64,000 bases of DNA from an uncultured Pelagibacteraceae bacterium (lineage in GTDB: Bacteria > Pseudomonadota > Alphaproteobacteria > Pelagibacterales > Pelagibacteraceae): assembly GCA_902594335.1 (NCBI GenBank), contig CACJLY010000005.1, forward strand, positions 43,922 through 107,921, written 5' to 3'. Position 1 is the first letter of the stretch. Every line of letters starts with the position of its first letter. This document shows, piece after piece, positions 53,598 to 62,963 of this stretch. Under the pieces are notes generated by a model. That model ran no database searches. It worked only from the letters and a program-made list of their open reading frames with translations, and had not been told where the DNA came from. Position numbers and translations under genes: made by a program.

Positions 53598-53699
53598 ATG
53601 TTTCTAACAGTTGTTAATAAACTAAAAATACACGATGTTGAAAGTCAAGAAATCAGCAAAATGAGCAAAACACTACACGGAGTTTTTGAAAATAAGTAA
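53598..53699 (+). CDS. Possible 33-residue peptide divergent from the R-M operon
   Basis: ATG 53598 to TAA 53699, beginning MFLTVVNKLKIHDVESQEIS and ending KTLHGVFENK. A perfect TATAAT ends 7 nt before the ATG, so a leaderless transcript would start about at the ATG. Short, hydrophilic and unrecognised. Position opposite the methyltransferase gene is where R-M controllers often sit, but it is far shorter than C proteins. Could be chance. Confidence 0.3.
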   Translation: MFLTVVNKLKIHDVESQEISKMSKTLHGVFENK

Positions 53700-53739
53700 T
53701 AACCGTTACACTTGCAAATGAGACTATAACATCATCATT

Positions 53740-53772
53740 CCTTCATCACTCCTTCATCACTCCTTCATCACT
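53740..53772. repeat. Right copy of the CCTTCATCACT repeat (3 x 11 bp, perfect)
   Basis: CCTTCATCACT at 53740-53750, 53751-53761 and 53762-53772 in perfect tandem. It lies between the R-M cassette and the groEL terminator and matches the partial repeat at 49826-49846. Confidence 0.85.
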
Positions 53773-53794
53773 AATGATTCTCGTTAAGATAAAA

Positions 53795-53822
53795 AAAAAG
53801 GGCAGTAAAAACTGCCCTTTTT
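53795..53822 (-). terminator. groEL terminator
   Basis: AAAAAGGGCAGT (53795-53806) and ACTGCCCTTTTT (53811-53822) make a 12-bp hairpin with an AAAA loop; on the minus strand a T-run of nine follows. It ends the groES-groEL transcript 26 nt after the groEL stop. Confidence 0.9.
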
Positions 53823-53848
53823 GAATTTTTGTTTGAGTATAATGGGGA

Positions 53849-55528
<1,680 letters not shown>

Positions 55529-55822
55529 TTATTTAGAAGTAGAGATACCCATAATGTCTGACTCTTTCATTATGCTGTATTCTTTACCATCAATTTTAAC
55601 TTCAGTTCCTGACCATTTTCCAAAAAGAACTTTGTCACCAACTTTAACATCCATTGGTATAATTTTTCCATCCTCAGTTTTTGATCCACCACCTATAGCA
55701 ACAACTTTGCCCTCTTGAGGTTTCTCTTGTGCAGAATCAGGGATGATGATTCCACCAGCAGTTTTTTCGCTGCTGTCTAAAACTTCGATTAATACTCTAT
55801 CGTGTAACGGTTTAAACTTCAT
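55529..55822 (-). CDS. groS: 10 kDa co-chaperonin GroES
   Basis: Lid of the GroEL chamber, 97 residues. [20 protein letters not shown] and [20 protein letters not shown] (the mobile loop) are typical; [20 protein letters not shown] forms the core barrel. First gene of the groES-groEL operon, with SD AAAGGAG. Its promoter (55847-55875) is of the RpoH type; no CIRCE inverted repeat was seen. Confidence 0.98.
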   Translation of the reverse strand: MKFKPLHDRVLIEVLDSSEKTAGGIIIPDSAQEKPQEGKVVAIGGGSKTEDGKIIPMDVKVGDKVLFGKWSGTEVKIDGKEYSIMKESDIMGISTSK

Positions 55823-55846
55823 ATTTACTCCTTTAAATTAATGTTC

Positions 55847-55875
55847 ATATAGATGCATGTGACTATTATTTCAAG
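55847..55875 (-). promoter_or_regulatory. RpoH (sigma32)-type promoter of groES-groEL
   Basis: On the minus strand CTTG (55875-55872) and TCTATAT (55853-55847) are separated by exactly 18 nt. The alphaproteobacterial RpoH consensus is CTTG-17/18-CYTATNT, so only the first -10 base differs. Position, 25 nt before the groES ATG, is right. Confidence 0.6.
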
Positions 55876-55942
55876 ATCTGGCCCCAAATATATAAATGAG
55901 AAAAATCAGGAATTTATTGGATTTTTAAGCTATATCTGAAAT

Positions 55943-56758
55943 ATGAGTAAAAATTTAGATGAATCAGGCTTAAAATCAATAGTTGGTAGATATGACTTAT
56001 TTTTCATTGATATCTGGGGAGTAGTCCATAATGGAATTAAGCTATATGAGAATGCTGTCAAAGTTTTAAAAGAATTATCTAATAATGAGAAAAAATTCAT
56101 ATTATTGACAAATGCTCCAAGACCCAACCAAACAGTAATTAATACTCTAAAAAAAATGGGGTTAAATAATTTTTCAGATACAGTTTTTACATCTGGAGAA
56201 GCGTCAAAAAGATATCTTTTAGAAAATTTCAATAATAAAAAATTTTTTCACTTAGGACCACCAAGAGATTTTGATTTATTTAAAACTTTTGAAGATAATA
56301 AAGTTCTTAATATAGATGAATCGGATTATTTATTATGTTCAGGTCTTTTTGAGGAGCATGAAGATGACTTAAGTTATTACAAAACTCTATTATCAAAACA
56401 TATAACTAAAAAAATGATATGTACTAACCCTGATTTAATAGTTGATCGAGGAGACAAAAGAGAATATTGCGCAGGCTCTATTGCAAAATCATTTGAAGAA
56501 ATTAATGGTGAGGTTATTTACTTTGGCAAACCCTATCCGCCTGTTTATGAAATTGCTACAGATGTTAATAACAAAAAAATATTATGCATTGGTGATAATC
56601 TAAATACAGATATAAAAGGTGCCAACATACAAAATTTTGACTCATTACTTATTACAGGTGGTATACATAGACAAGAAATTTCAAAACTATCAATTGAAAA
56701 TGTACTTAAAAATTATGAAGCAAAAATTAACTATTTTCAGAAAGAATTAAAATGGTGA
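55943..56758 (+). CDS. HAD-superfamily IIA phosphatase (NagD-like)
   Basis: 271 residues. HAD motif I is FFIDIWGVVHNGIKLYENAV, where the usual nucleophile Asp begins DIWG, motif II is ILLTNAPRP, and motif IV is CIGDNLNTDIKGAN. The family (NagD/4-nitrophenyl phosphatase-like, TIGR01459 type) dephosphorylates small metabolites. It starts a tight operon with ribF (7-nt overlap); neighbour FMN synthesis suggests it might act on a flavin-pathway phosphate, but this is speculation. Confidence 0.87.
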   Translation: MSKNLDESGLKSIVGRYDLFFIDIWGVVHNGIKLYENAVKVLKELSNNEKKFILLTNAPRPNQTVINTLKKMGLNNFSDTVFTSGEASKRYLLENFNNKKFFHLGPPRDFDLFKTFEDNKVLNIDESDYLLCSGLFEEHEDDLSYYKTLLSKHITKKMICTNPDLIVDRGDKREYCAGSIAKSFEEINGEVIYFGKPYPPVYEIATDVNNKKILCIGDNLNTDIKGANIQNFDSLLITGGIHRQEISKLSIENVLKNYEAKINYFQKELKW

Positions 56759-57681
56759 AAAAATTTAAGATTTTTAATAGTTTTAATATTCCAAATAAAT
56801 TTAAAAAATCAATTATATTGATTGGTAATTTTGATGGCTTGCACTCAGGACATCAAAAATTATTTGAGTTAGCTAAAAAATATAAAACAAAATATAAATC
56901 TAAAGTAGGTGTAGTTACGTTTGATCCTATACCTAAAATGTTTTTTAATACAACGATTAAAAATTATAGAATATCAAATTTTAGTCAAAAAGTTATTTAT
57001 TTAAAAAAATTTGATGTTGATTTTGTAATTAATAAAAAATTCGACAAAAATTTTTCAAAAATTACTTACTATAAATTCATAAAAGATATTTTATCAGAAA
57101 AACTTAGATCAAAATTTATATTTGTTAGTAACAACTTTAGGTTTGGTCATAAAAGAGAAGGAAATGTAACACTGCTTAAAAAATATGAGAATGATTTTGG
57201 TTATAATTTAATAAATCCACCGCCTTTGATGAAAAATAAAAAAATAATTTCATCAACAATAATTAGAAAGCTGCTTGAAGAGGGAAAGCTATCTAAAGCA
57301 AATACTTTTTTAAAAAGAAACTGGGAAATTGAGGGAAAAGTTGAAAGAGGTAGAATGATGGGTCAAAAAATTGGATTTCCAACCTGCAATATTGATATTG
57401 AAAATTATGTTATAGCAAAACCCGGTGTTTATGCTGTAAAAACAAGAATTAGTGATAGAAGAAAATTCTATAAAGGAATTGCTAATTTAGGTTATAGACC
57501 CACATTTAATCAGAAAAAAATACTTTTAGAGGTAAATATTTTTAATTTTTCAGGAAATCTTTATAATAAAAAATTATCTGTAGAATTTTTAAAATTTTTA
57601 AGAGGAGAAAAAAAATTCAAAGGTATCAGTGAGTTAAAAAATCAAATAAAAAAAGATATTTTAAAAGCTAAAAAAACGTAA
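56752..57681 (+). CDS. ribF: Bifunctional riboflavin kinase/FAD synthetase
   Basis: Makes FMN and FAD from riboflavin. 309 residues. The N-terminal FAD synthetase has ILIGNFDGLHSGHQKLFELA (HxGH-type motif) and FVSNNFRFGHKREGNV. The C-terminal kinase domain has the PTCNIDIENYVIAKPGVYA sequence (conserved PTxN). It overlaps the phosphatase gene by 7 nt and shares one base with the ileS start (TAATG). Confidence 0.95.
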   Translation: MVKKFKIFNSFNIPNKFKKSIILIGNFDGLHSGHQKLFELAKKYKTKYKSKVGVVTFDPIPKMFFNTTIKNYRISNFSQKVIYLKKFDVDFVINKKFDKNFSKITYYKFIKDILSEKLRSKFIFVSNNFRFGHKREGNVTLLKKYENDFGYNLINPPPLMKNKKIISSTIIRKLLEEGKLSKANTFLKRNWEIEGKVERGRMMGQKIGFPTCNIDIENYVIAKPGVYAVKTRISDRRKFYKGIANLGYRPTFNQKKILLEVNIFNFSGNLYNKKLSVEFLKFLRGEKKFKGISELKNQIKKDILKAKKT

Positions 57682-60422
57682 TGAGCAAGGAACATTTAAA
57701 CTTACCTAAAACTGCTTTTTCTATGAAGGCAAATCTACCAAATAAAGAACCAGAATATTTGAAATTTTGGGATAAGATTAATCTATATGAAAAACTAAGA
57801 TCTCAAAGTAAAGGCAAAGAAAAATTTGTCTTACACGATGGACCTCCATATGCAAATGGAAATATTCATATGGGTACTGCCCTAAATAAAATTCTAAAAG
57901 ATATAATAATTAAATTTCATCAAATGGACGGTAAAGATTCGGTTTATGTGCCTGGATGGGATTGTCATGGATTACCAATTGAATGGAAAATTGAGGAACA
58001 ATACAAAAAAAATAAAAAAAATAAAAATGATGTGCCTATTATTGAGTTTAGAAAAGAATGTAGAGATTTTGCAAGTAAATGGATTAATATTCATAAAGAT
58101 CAATTTAAAAGATTAGGAGTAATTGGAGATTGGAAAAACTATTATTCAACTATGAGTTTCGATGCAGAAGCTCAAATTGTAAGAGAACTTGGAAAATTTT
58201 TAAAAGAGGGTAGTTTGTACAAGGGTTACAAACCTGTACTATGGTCAACAGTTGAAAAAACAGCTTTAGCGGATGCAGAGGTTGAATATCAAGATCATGT
58301 GTCTGATACAATCTATGCTGCCTTCCCAGTTAAAAAATCTAATATCAATGAATTAATTGGTTCGAATGTTGTTATTTGGACAACAACCCCATGGACAATA
58401 CCAGCTAACAAGGCATTAGCCTATAATCAAAGTTTGGATTATGTTTTATGTGAGATAGATAACAACGATATTTTAGAAAATGAAAAAATAGTTATTGCAA
58501 AAGAACTTTTGAGTTCTGTTGCAAAAGATACTGGTTATAAAATTGAGATATTAAAAGAATTTAATGGAAAAGAATTTGATGGAACTATTTGTAGCCATCC
58601 GTTTCATAAAATTGGATATGAATATGATGTTCCATTGCTTGAGGCAAGATTTGTAACAACTGAACAAGGAACAGGAATTGTTCATTGTGCACCAAGCCAC
58701 GGACCTGATGATTTTAATTTGTGTATCAATAATGGAATAAAAGCAATTGAAACAGTTGATGATGATGGAAGGTATACGAAACATATACCCATATTTGAAG
58801 GAACTCACATTTTCAAAGCAAACGATATTGTTATTGAAAAGCTTAAAGAACTAAAAAGTCTTTTAAACAATGGCAAACTAACACATTCTTACCCACATTC
58901 TTGGAGATCAAAGGCTCCTTTAGTTCATAGGGCAACACCCCAATGGTTTATTTCAATGGAAAGTCATAAGTTAAGGGAAAAGGCGCTTAAAGCAATAAAT
59001 GATACTACTTTCTATCCTAGCAAAGGAAAAGAAAGAATTAAAGCAATGATCGAGACTAGACCGGATTGGTGTGTCTCCAGACAGAGGGTATGGGGAGTTC
59101 CACTTCCAATATTTATTTCAAAAAAAAATGGAGAAATTCTTATCGATGAAGAGGTTTTTGAGAATATTGCAAAAATTTACGAAAAAGAAGGATCAGACTG
59201 TTGGTTCGAAGATAACTTTCAGAGACTACTTGGAGATAAACATAAAGCAGAAGATTATGATAAGACTAGTGATATTGTAGAAGTATGGTTTGATAGTGGA
59301 TCAACTCATTCCTTTGTTTTAGAAAAGAGAGAAGATTTAAAATGGCCTGCATCAATGTATCTAGAGGGATCGGATCAGCATAGAGGATGGTTTCACTCTT
59401 CACTGTTAGAATCATGTGGAACAAGAGGTAGAGCGCCGTTTGAAAGTATTTTATCTCATGGGTTTGTTGTTGATGGAAAAGGACTAAAAATGTCTAAATC
59501 GACTGGAAATGTAATAGCTCCAGAAGATATTTTAAAAAAATATGGTGCAGATATACTAAGAATTTGGGTTGCCTCATCAAATTATGCTGAGGACTTAAGA
59601 ATAGATTATTCTATTTTAGACCAACACTCTGAATCTTACAGAAAAATTAGAAATACCTTCAGATATCTTTTAGGAAATATACAGGACGAATATTCAAAAG
59701 TAGATTTTGATAAAATTGATTTAAATAATATTCCTGAATTAGAAAAGTATATTCTCCATAGATTGTATGTGATTGATGAAAGTTTTAATGAATACTTTAA
59801 GTCCTATAATTTTCATAATTTGTATAAAGAGTTGTTAAATTTTTGTACAGTAGAACTCTCAGCATTTTATTTTGATATTAGAAAAGATCTTCTTTATTGT
59901 GATCCAAAAAACTCTAAGAAGCGATCCGATTGTATTTTGATACTAAAAGTAATTTTAGAATGCTTATTAAAATGGTTTGCACCTATTTTATCATTTACCA
60001 CTGAAGAAATTTATCATTTAATTCATAAGGAAGATAATAATGGAAGTATTCATTTACAAAAATTTGTTAAAATTCCAAATCAATGGAAAAATGAAGAATT
60101 AAATAGCAAATGGGATAAACTTAAATTAATCAGAGACGAAGCAAACATTAGTATTGAAAGCAAAAGGGCTGATAAAATTATTGGTTCAAGCTTAGAGGCA
60201 AATATAGAGATAAAAATTAAAGATAAAGAAATGTATAGTTTGGCTCTGGACCATGATTTTTCTGAAATTTGCATTACATCCTCTGCTTCAATTTCAAATG
60301 ATAACAATTTAGAAAAAGAAATTGAGATCACTAGTTCAAAAGCTATCGGAAAAAAATGCCCAGTTTGTTGGAAAATTAGAGAAAATATTTGTGAAAGAGA
60401 TGGTAACTGTCATCTTTCATGA
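57681..60422 (+). CDS. ileS: Isoleucyl-tRNA synthetase
   Basis: Class I synthetase charging tRNA-Ile, with editing domain, 913 residues. HIGH motif is PPYANGNIHMGTALN; KMSKS is GLKMSKSTGN; the editing domain includes VIWTTTPWTIPANKALAY and TEQGTGIVHCAPSHGPDDF. The C-terminal zinc finger survives as KKCPVCWKIRENICERDGNC. The ribF-ileS-lspA order is common in bacteria. Start shares a base with the ribF stop; stop overlaps lspA by 4 nt. Confidence 0.97.
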   Translation: MSKEHLNLPKTAFSMKANLPNKEPEYLKFWDKINLYEKLRSQSKGKEKFVLHDGPPYANGNIHMGTALNKILKDIIIKFHQMDGKDSVYVPGWDCHGLPIEWKIEEQYKKNKKNKNDVPIIEFRKECRDFASKWINIHKDQFKRLGVIGDWKNYYSTMSFDAEAQIVRELGKFLKEGSLYKGYKPVLWSTVEKTALADAEVEYQDHVSDTIYAAFPVKKSNINELIGSNVVIWTTTPWTIPANKALAYNQSLDYVLCEIDNNDILENEKIVIAKELLSSVAKDTGYKIEILKEFNGKEFDGTICSHPFHKIGYEYDVPLLEARFVTTEQGTGIVHCAPSHGPDDFNLCINNGIKAIETVDDDGRYTKHIPIFEGTHIFKANDIVIEKLKELKSLLNNGKLTHSYPHSWRSKAPLVHRATPQWFISMESHKLREKALKAINDTTFYPSKGKERIKAMIETRPDWCVSRQRVWGVPLPIFISKKNGEILIDEEVFENIAKIYEKEGSDCWFEDNFQRLLGDKHKAEDYDKTSDIVEVWFDSGSTHSFVLEKREDLKWPASMYLEGSDQHRGWFHSSLLESCGTRGRAPFESILSHGFVVDGKGLKMSKSTGNVIAPEDILKKYGADILRIWVASSNYAEDLRIDYSILDQHSESYRKIRNTFRYLLGNIQDEYSKVDFDKIDLNNIPELEKYILHRLYVIDESFNEYFKSYNFHNLYKELLNFCTVELSAFYFDIRKDLLYCDPKNSKKRSDCILILKVILECLLKWFAPILSFTTEEIYHLIHKEDNNGSIHLQKFVKIPNQWKNEELNSKWDKLKLIRDEANISIESKRADKIIGSSLEANIEIKIKDKEMYSLALDHDFSEICITSSASISNDNNLEKEIEITSSKAIGKKCPVCWKIRENICERDGNCHLS

Positions 60423-60910
60423 AAAGTGCAAATATAAAAAAAATAGCAATTAGTATTTTCATTTTATTATTCATTTTCTTCTTAGATAGAATATCAAAAA
60501 TACTTATTCTAAATATACTAGAAGAAACTGGAAGAGTAGATATTTATATAAACTCATTTTTAAATTTTTATTTAGTTTGGAATAAAGGAATAGGTTTTGG
60601 TTTATTATCTTCAGATCAAGATTATTTTTATAATGTAGTTACTACTTTAATTATTCTAATTAATTTTGTGATAATTTATCTATTATTTAAGGAAAAAGGA
60701 CTAAAGTATTATTTTTTAGTTATTATTTTAGGAGGCTCACTAGGTAATTTATTTGATAGAATATATTATAGAGCAGTTCCTGACTTTTTTGACTTAAATT
60801 ATAATGGATATCATTGGTTTATTTTCAATGTTGCTGATATATTTATAACAATTGGAATTATTTTACTTATTCTGGCCGAATTAATAAGTTATAAAAAAGT
60901 AAATGAATAA
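60419..60910 (+). CDS. lspA: Lipoprotein signal peptidase II
   Basis: Inner-membrane aspartic peptidase that cleaves prolipoproteins after lipidation, 163 residues with four transmembrane segments. The catalytic pair lies at Asp122 (AVPDFFD after GGSLGNLFDRIYY) and Asp140 (FNVADIFITIG), both conserved. It overlaps ileS by 4 nt (ATGA) and the DUF3035 gene by 8 nt, and would process the lipoproteins seen elsewhere in the window. Confidence 0.95.
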   Translation: MKSANIKKIAISIFILLFIFFLDRISKILILNILEETGRVDIYINSFLNFYLVWNKGIGFGLLSSDQDYFYNVVTTLIILINFVIIYLLFKEKGLKYYFLVIILGGSLGNLFDRIYYRAVPDFFDLNYNGYHWFIFNVADIFITIGIILLILAELISYKKVNE

Positions 60911-61229
60911 ATTCTTTAAAATTTCTAAGTTATTAATCCTTTTATTGTTTATATATTCATGTGGTTCAGTTGGAGAAGCTTTGCAAGGTAAAAAAAGATC
61001 AGATCAGGGTGACGAATTTTTAATTGATAAAAAAAATCCACTGGCTATGCCCCCAGATTTTGATAAATTACCAAAACCCGGTGAAGCAAGTGTAAAATCC
61101 ACTAGAGATATTGAAAGTGATCAATCAAACATAGAAAATTTACTTAAGAAAAGCGATATTGAAGAAGATGCTTTATCTTCAGAACAATCTACATCTATTG
61201 AAAGTTCAATATTAAAAAAAATTAAGTAA
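60903..61229 (+). CDS. DUF3035 lipoprotein (possible BamF-like)
   Basis: 108 residues with signal and lipobox (LLLFIYSCGS, Cys about 20). The short mature part holds GDEFLIDKKNPLAMPPDFDK and then a disordered, Ser/Glu-rich tail. The PDEF-x-V-x-x-x-PL-PPDF pattern is that of the DUF3035 family, which includes the alphaproteobacterial BAM-complex lipoprotein BamF, itself related to BamC's N-terminus. Directly after lspA in many alphaproteobacteria. Role in outer-membrane assembly is inferred. Confidence 0.8.
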   Translation: MNKFFKISKLLILLLFIYSCGSVGEALQGKKRSDQGDEFLIDKKNPLAMPPDFDKLPKPGEASVKSTRDIESDQSNIENLLKKSDIEEDALSSEQSTSIESSILKKIK

Positions 61230-61233
61230 ATAA

Positions 61234-62403
61234 ATGTTTTCAAAAAATATTATTTTTAAAAATTTCCAACAAAAGAAAAATATAAATGTAATAAAAAAAA
61301 TAAATAATATTTTAAAAAAAGAATTAATTAGAAGTAATGCATTATTAAATTCGTTTAATAAAAATTATAGATATAGTTATAAAAAAGAAATTTTAAAAAA
61401 ATATAATAACTTTGATACTATAAATCTAATTGGTATGGGTGGTTCTATTTTAGGTACAGAGGCAATATATGATTTCTTAAAGTTTAAAATTAAAAAAAAA
61501 ATAAATTTTTATAATGATCTTGATGGAAATATTAATTTTAAAAATAAGAGAAAAACTTTAAACTTAATTGTATCAAAATCTGGGAACACACTTGAAACTA
61601 TATCAAACTTCAACGTAATTCTTAATTCTCAAAAAAAAAATAAAAATATAGTAATTACAGAGAAAAAATCTAGTTTTCTCACAGAACTTGGAAATAAATT
61701 AAAGGCAGATATTATAGAACATAAAAATTATATTGGAGGAAGATATTCCGTTTTATCTGAAGTTGGGATGTTGCCAGCAGAATTGCTAGGACTAAATGAG
61801 AGAAAATTTAAAAGGCTCAATTACTTAATAAAAAATAAATATTTTCTTAATCAATTGATTTATAACGTTAATTTCATATTTAACTGTGTTTCAAAGGGCA
61901 AAAAAAATTCAGTAATTCTTAACTATGACGAAAGTTCTAATAATTTATTTAAATGGTACCAACAACTTACAGCAGAAAGTTTAGGCAAAGATAATAAAGG
62001 TATTTTTCCTATTATTTCATCTATGCCCAAGGATAATCATAGCTTGCTTCAACTTTATTTAGATGGACCAAAAAATAATTTTTTTACATTTTTTGGAATT
62101 TTAAATGAAAAAACAGTTAGATTATCAAATAAAAATTTATTTGATAAATTTTCAATTATAAAAAATAAAAATATAAATCAAATTATCAAAGCACAAAGAC
62201 AGGCAACTCAAACGGTTTTTAAAAGAAAAAAAATACCTTTTAGAAGTTTTGAAATTTTGAGTAAAAATGAGGAAACAGTTGGAGAATTATTTACTTTTTT
62301 TGTTCTAGAGACAATTTTGTTGGGAAGGCTAATGAAAGTCAACCCTTTCGATCAACCTTCAGTTGAGTTAATTAAAACTGAAACGTCAAAATTACTAATT
62401 TAA
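61234..62403 (+). CDS. pgi: Glucose-6-phosphate isomerase, short divergent form
   Basis: 389 residues, considerably shorter than the 550-residue classical enzyme. NLIGMGGSILGTEAIYDFL and LNLIVSKSGNTLETISNFNV are the sugar-phosphate-binding SIS motifs; the active-site Glu region is QQLTAESLGKDNKGIFPI. This short form is seen in SAR11 and related groups. It is very Lys/Asn/Phe-rich. It follows the DUF3035 gene by 4 nt and its stop interlocks with convergent rsmD. Confidence 0.85.
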   Translation: MFSKNIIFKNFQQKKNINVIKKINNILKKELIRSNALLNSFNKNYRYSYKKEILKKYNNFDTINLIGMGGSILGTEAIYDFLKFKIKKKINFYNDLDGNINFKNKRKTLNLIVSKSGNTLETISNFNVILNSQKKNKNIVITEKKSSFLTELGNKLKADIIEHKNYIGGRYSVLSEVGMLPAELLGLNERKFKRLNYLIKNKYFLNQLIYNVNFIFNCVSKGKKNSVILNYDESSNNLFKWYQQLTAESLGKDNKGIFPIISSMPKDNHSLLQLYLDGPKNNFFTFFGILNEKTVRLSNKNLFDKFSIIKNKNINQIIKAQRQATQTVFKRKKIPFRSFEILSKNEETVGELFTFFVLETILLGRLMKVNPFDQPSVELIKTETSKLLI

Positions 62404-62963
62404 ATTAATTTACAGAATAAAATTTTAGATAAACCATAATTCTTTTCATCCAAAATATTTAAAAATCTAGAAATATTATCCGCCGATTTTTTATTTCGAT
62501 GTATAATTATTATTGTATTGATATCAGCAATCTTTAATATTTTTATTTGATTTATTAGAATATTTATTTCTTTGTCCTTAAAAGGTGGATCTAGAAAAAT
62601 TACATCAAAAATTTTATTGTTTAAATTGGAATCTTTTAAATTATATGCATTACTCTCGAATACTTTAGTTTTACTCTCTAATTTTAAATTAAATATATTA
62701 TTCTTTAAAACTTTTATCGAATTTGAATAATTCTCAAAGAAAATTACCTCTTTAGCTCCTCTAGATAAACACTCAATTCCAAATGAACCAGTACCAGAAA
62801 ATAAATCCAACACTTTAGAGTTATTTATATCTTTAGGAATTTTACTTGAATGATCTAAAATATTAAAAATCGATTCTCTAACCATATCTCTCAATGGTCT
62901 TGTAGATTTATCCAGAGGAATTGATAATTTTTTTCCTTTAAGACTTCCTCCAATGACTCTCAT
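62400..62963 (-). CDS. rsmD: 16S rRNA (guanine-966-N2)-methyltransferase
   Basis: 187 residues. Family start MRVIGGSLKGKKLSIP, PLRDMVRESIFNILDH (P-RE-x-x-FN motif), SAM site VLDLFSGTGSFGIECLSRGA and catalytic FLDPPF. Methylates G966 of 16S rRNA during 30S assembly. The start overlaps the purD stop by 4 nt (ATGA), and its stop interlocks with pgi. Confidence 0.94.
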   Translation of the reverse strand: MRVIGGSLKGKKLSIPLDKSTRPLRDMVRESIFNILDHSSKIPKDINNSKVLDLFSGTGSFGIECLSRGAKEVIFFENYSNSIKVLKNNIFNLKLESKTKVFESNAYNLKDSNLNNKIFDVIFLDPPFKDKEINILINQIKILKIADINTIIIIHRNKKSADNISRFLNILDEKNYGLSKILFCKLI

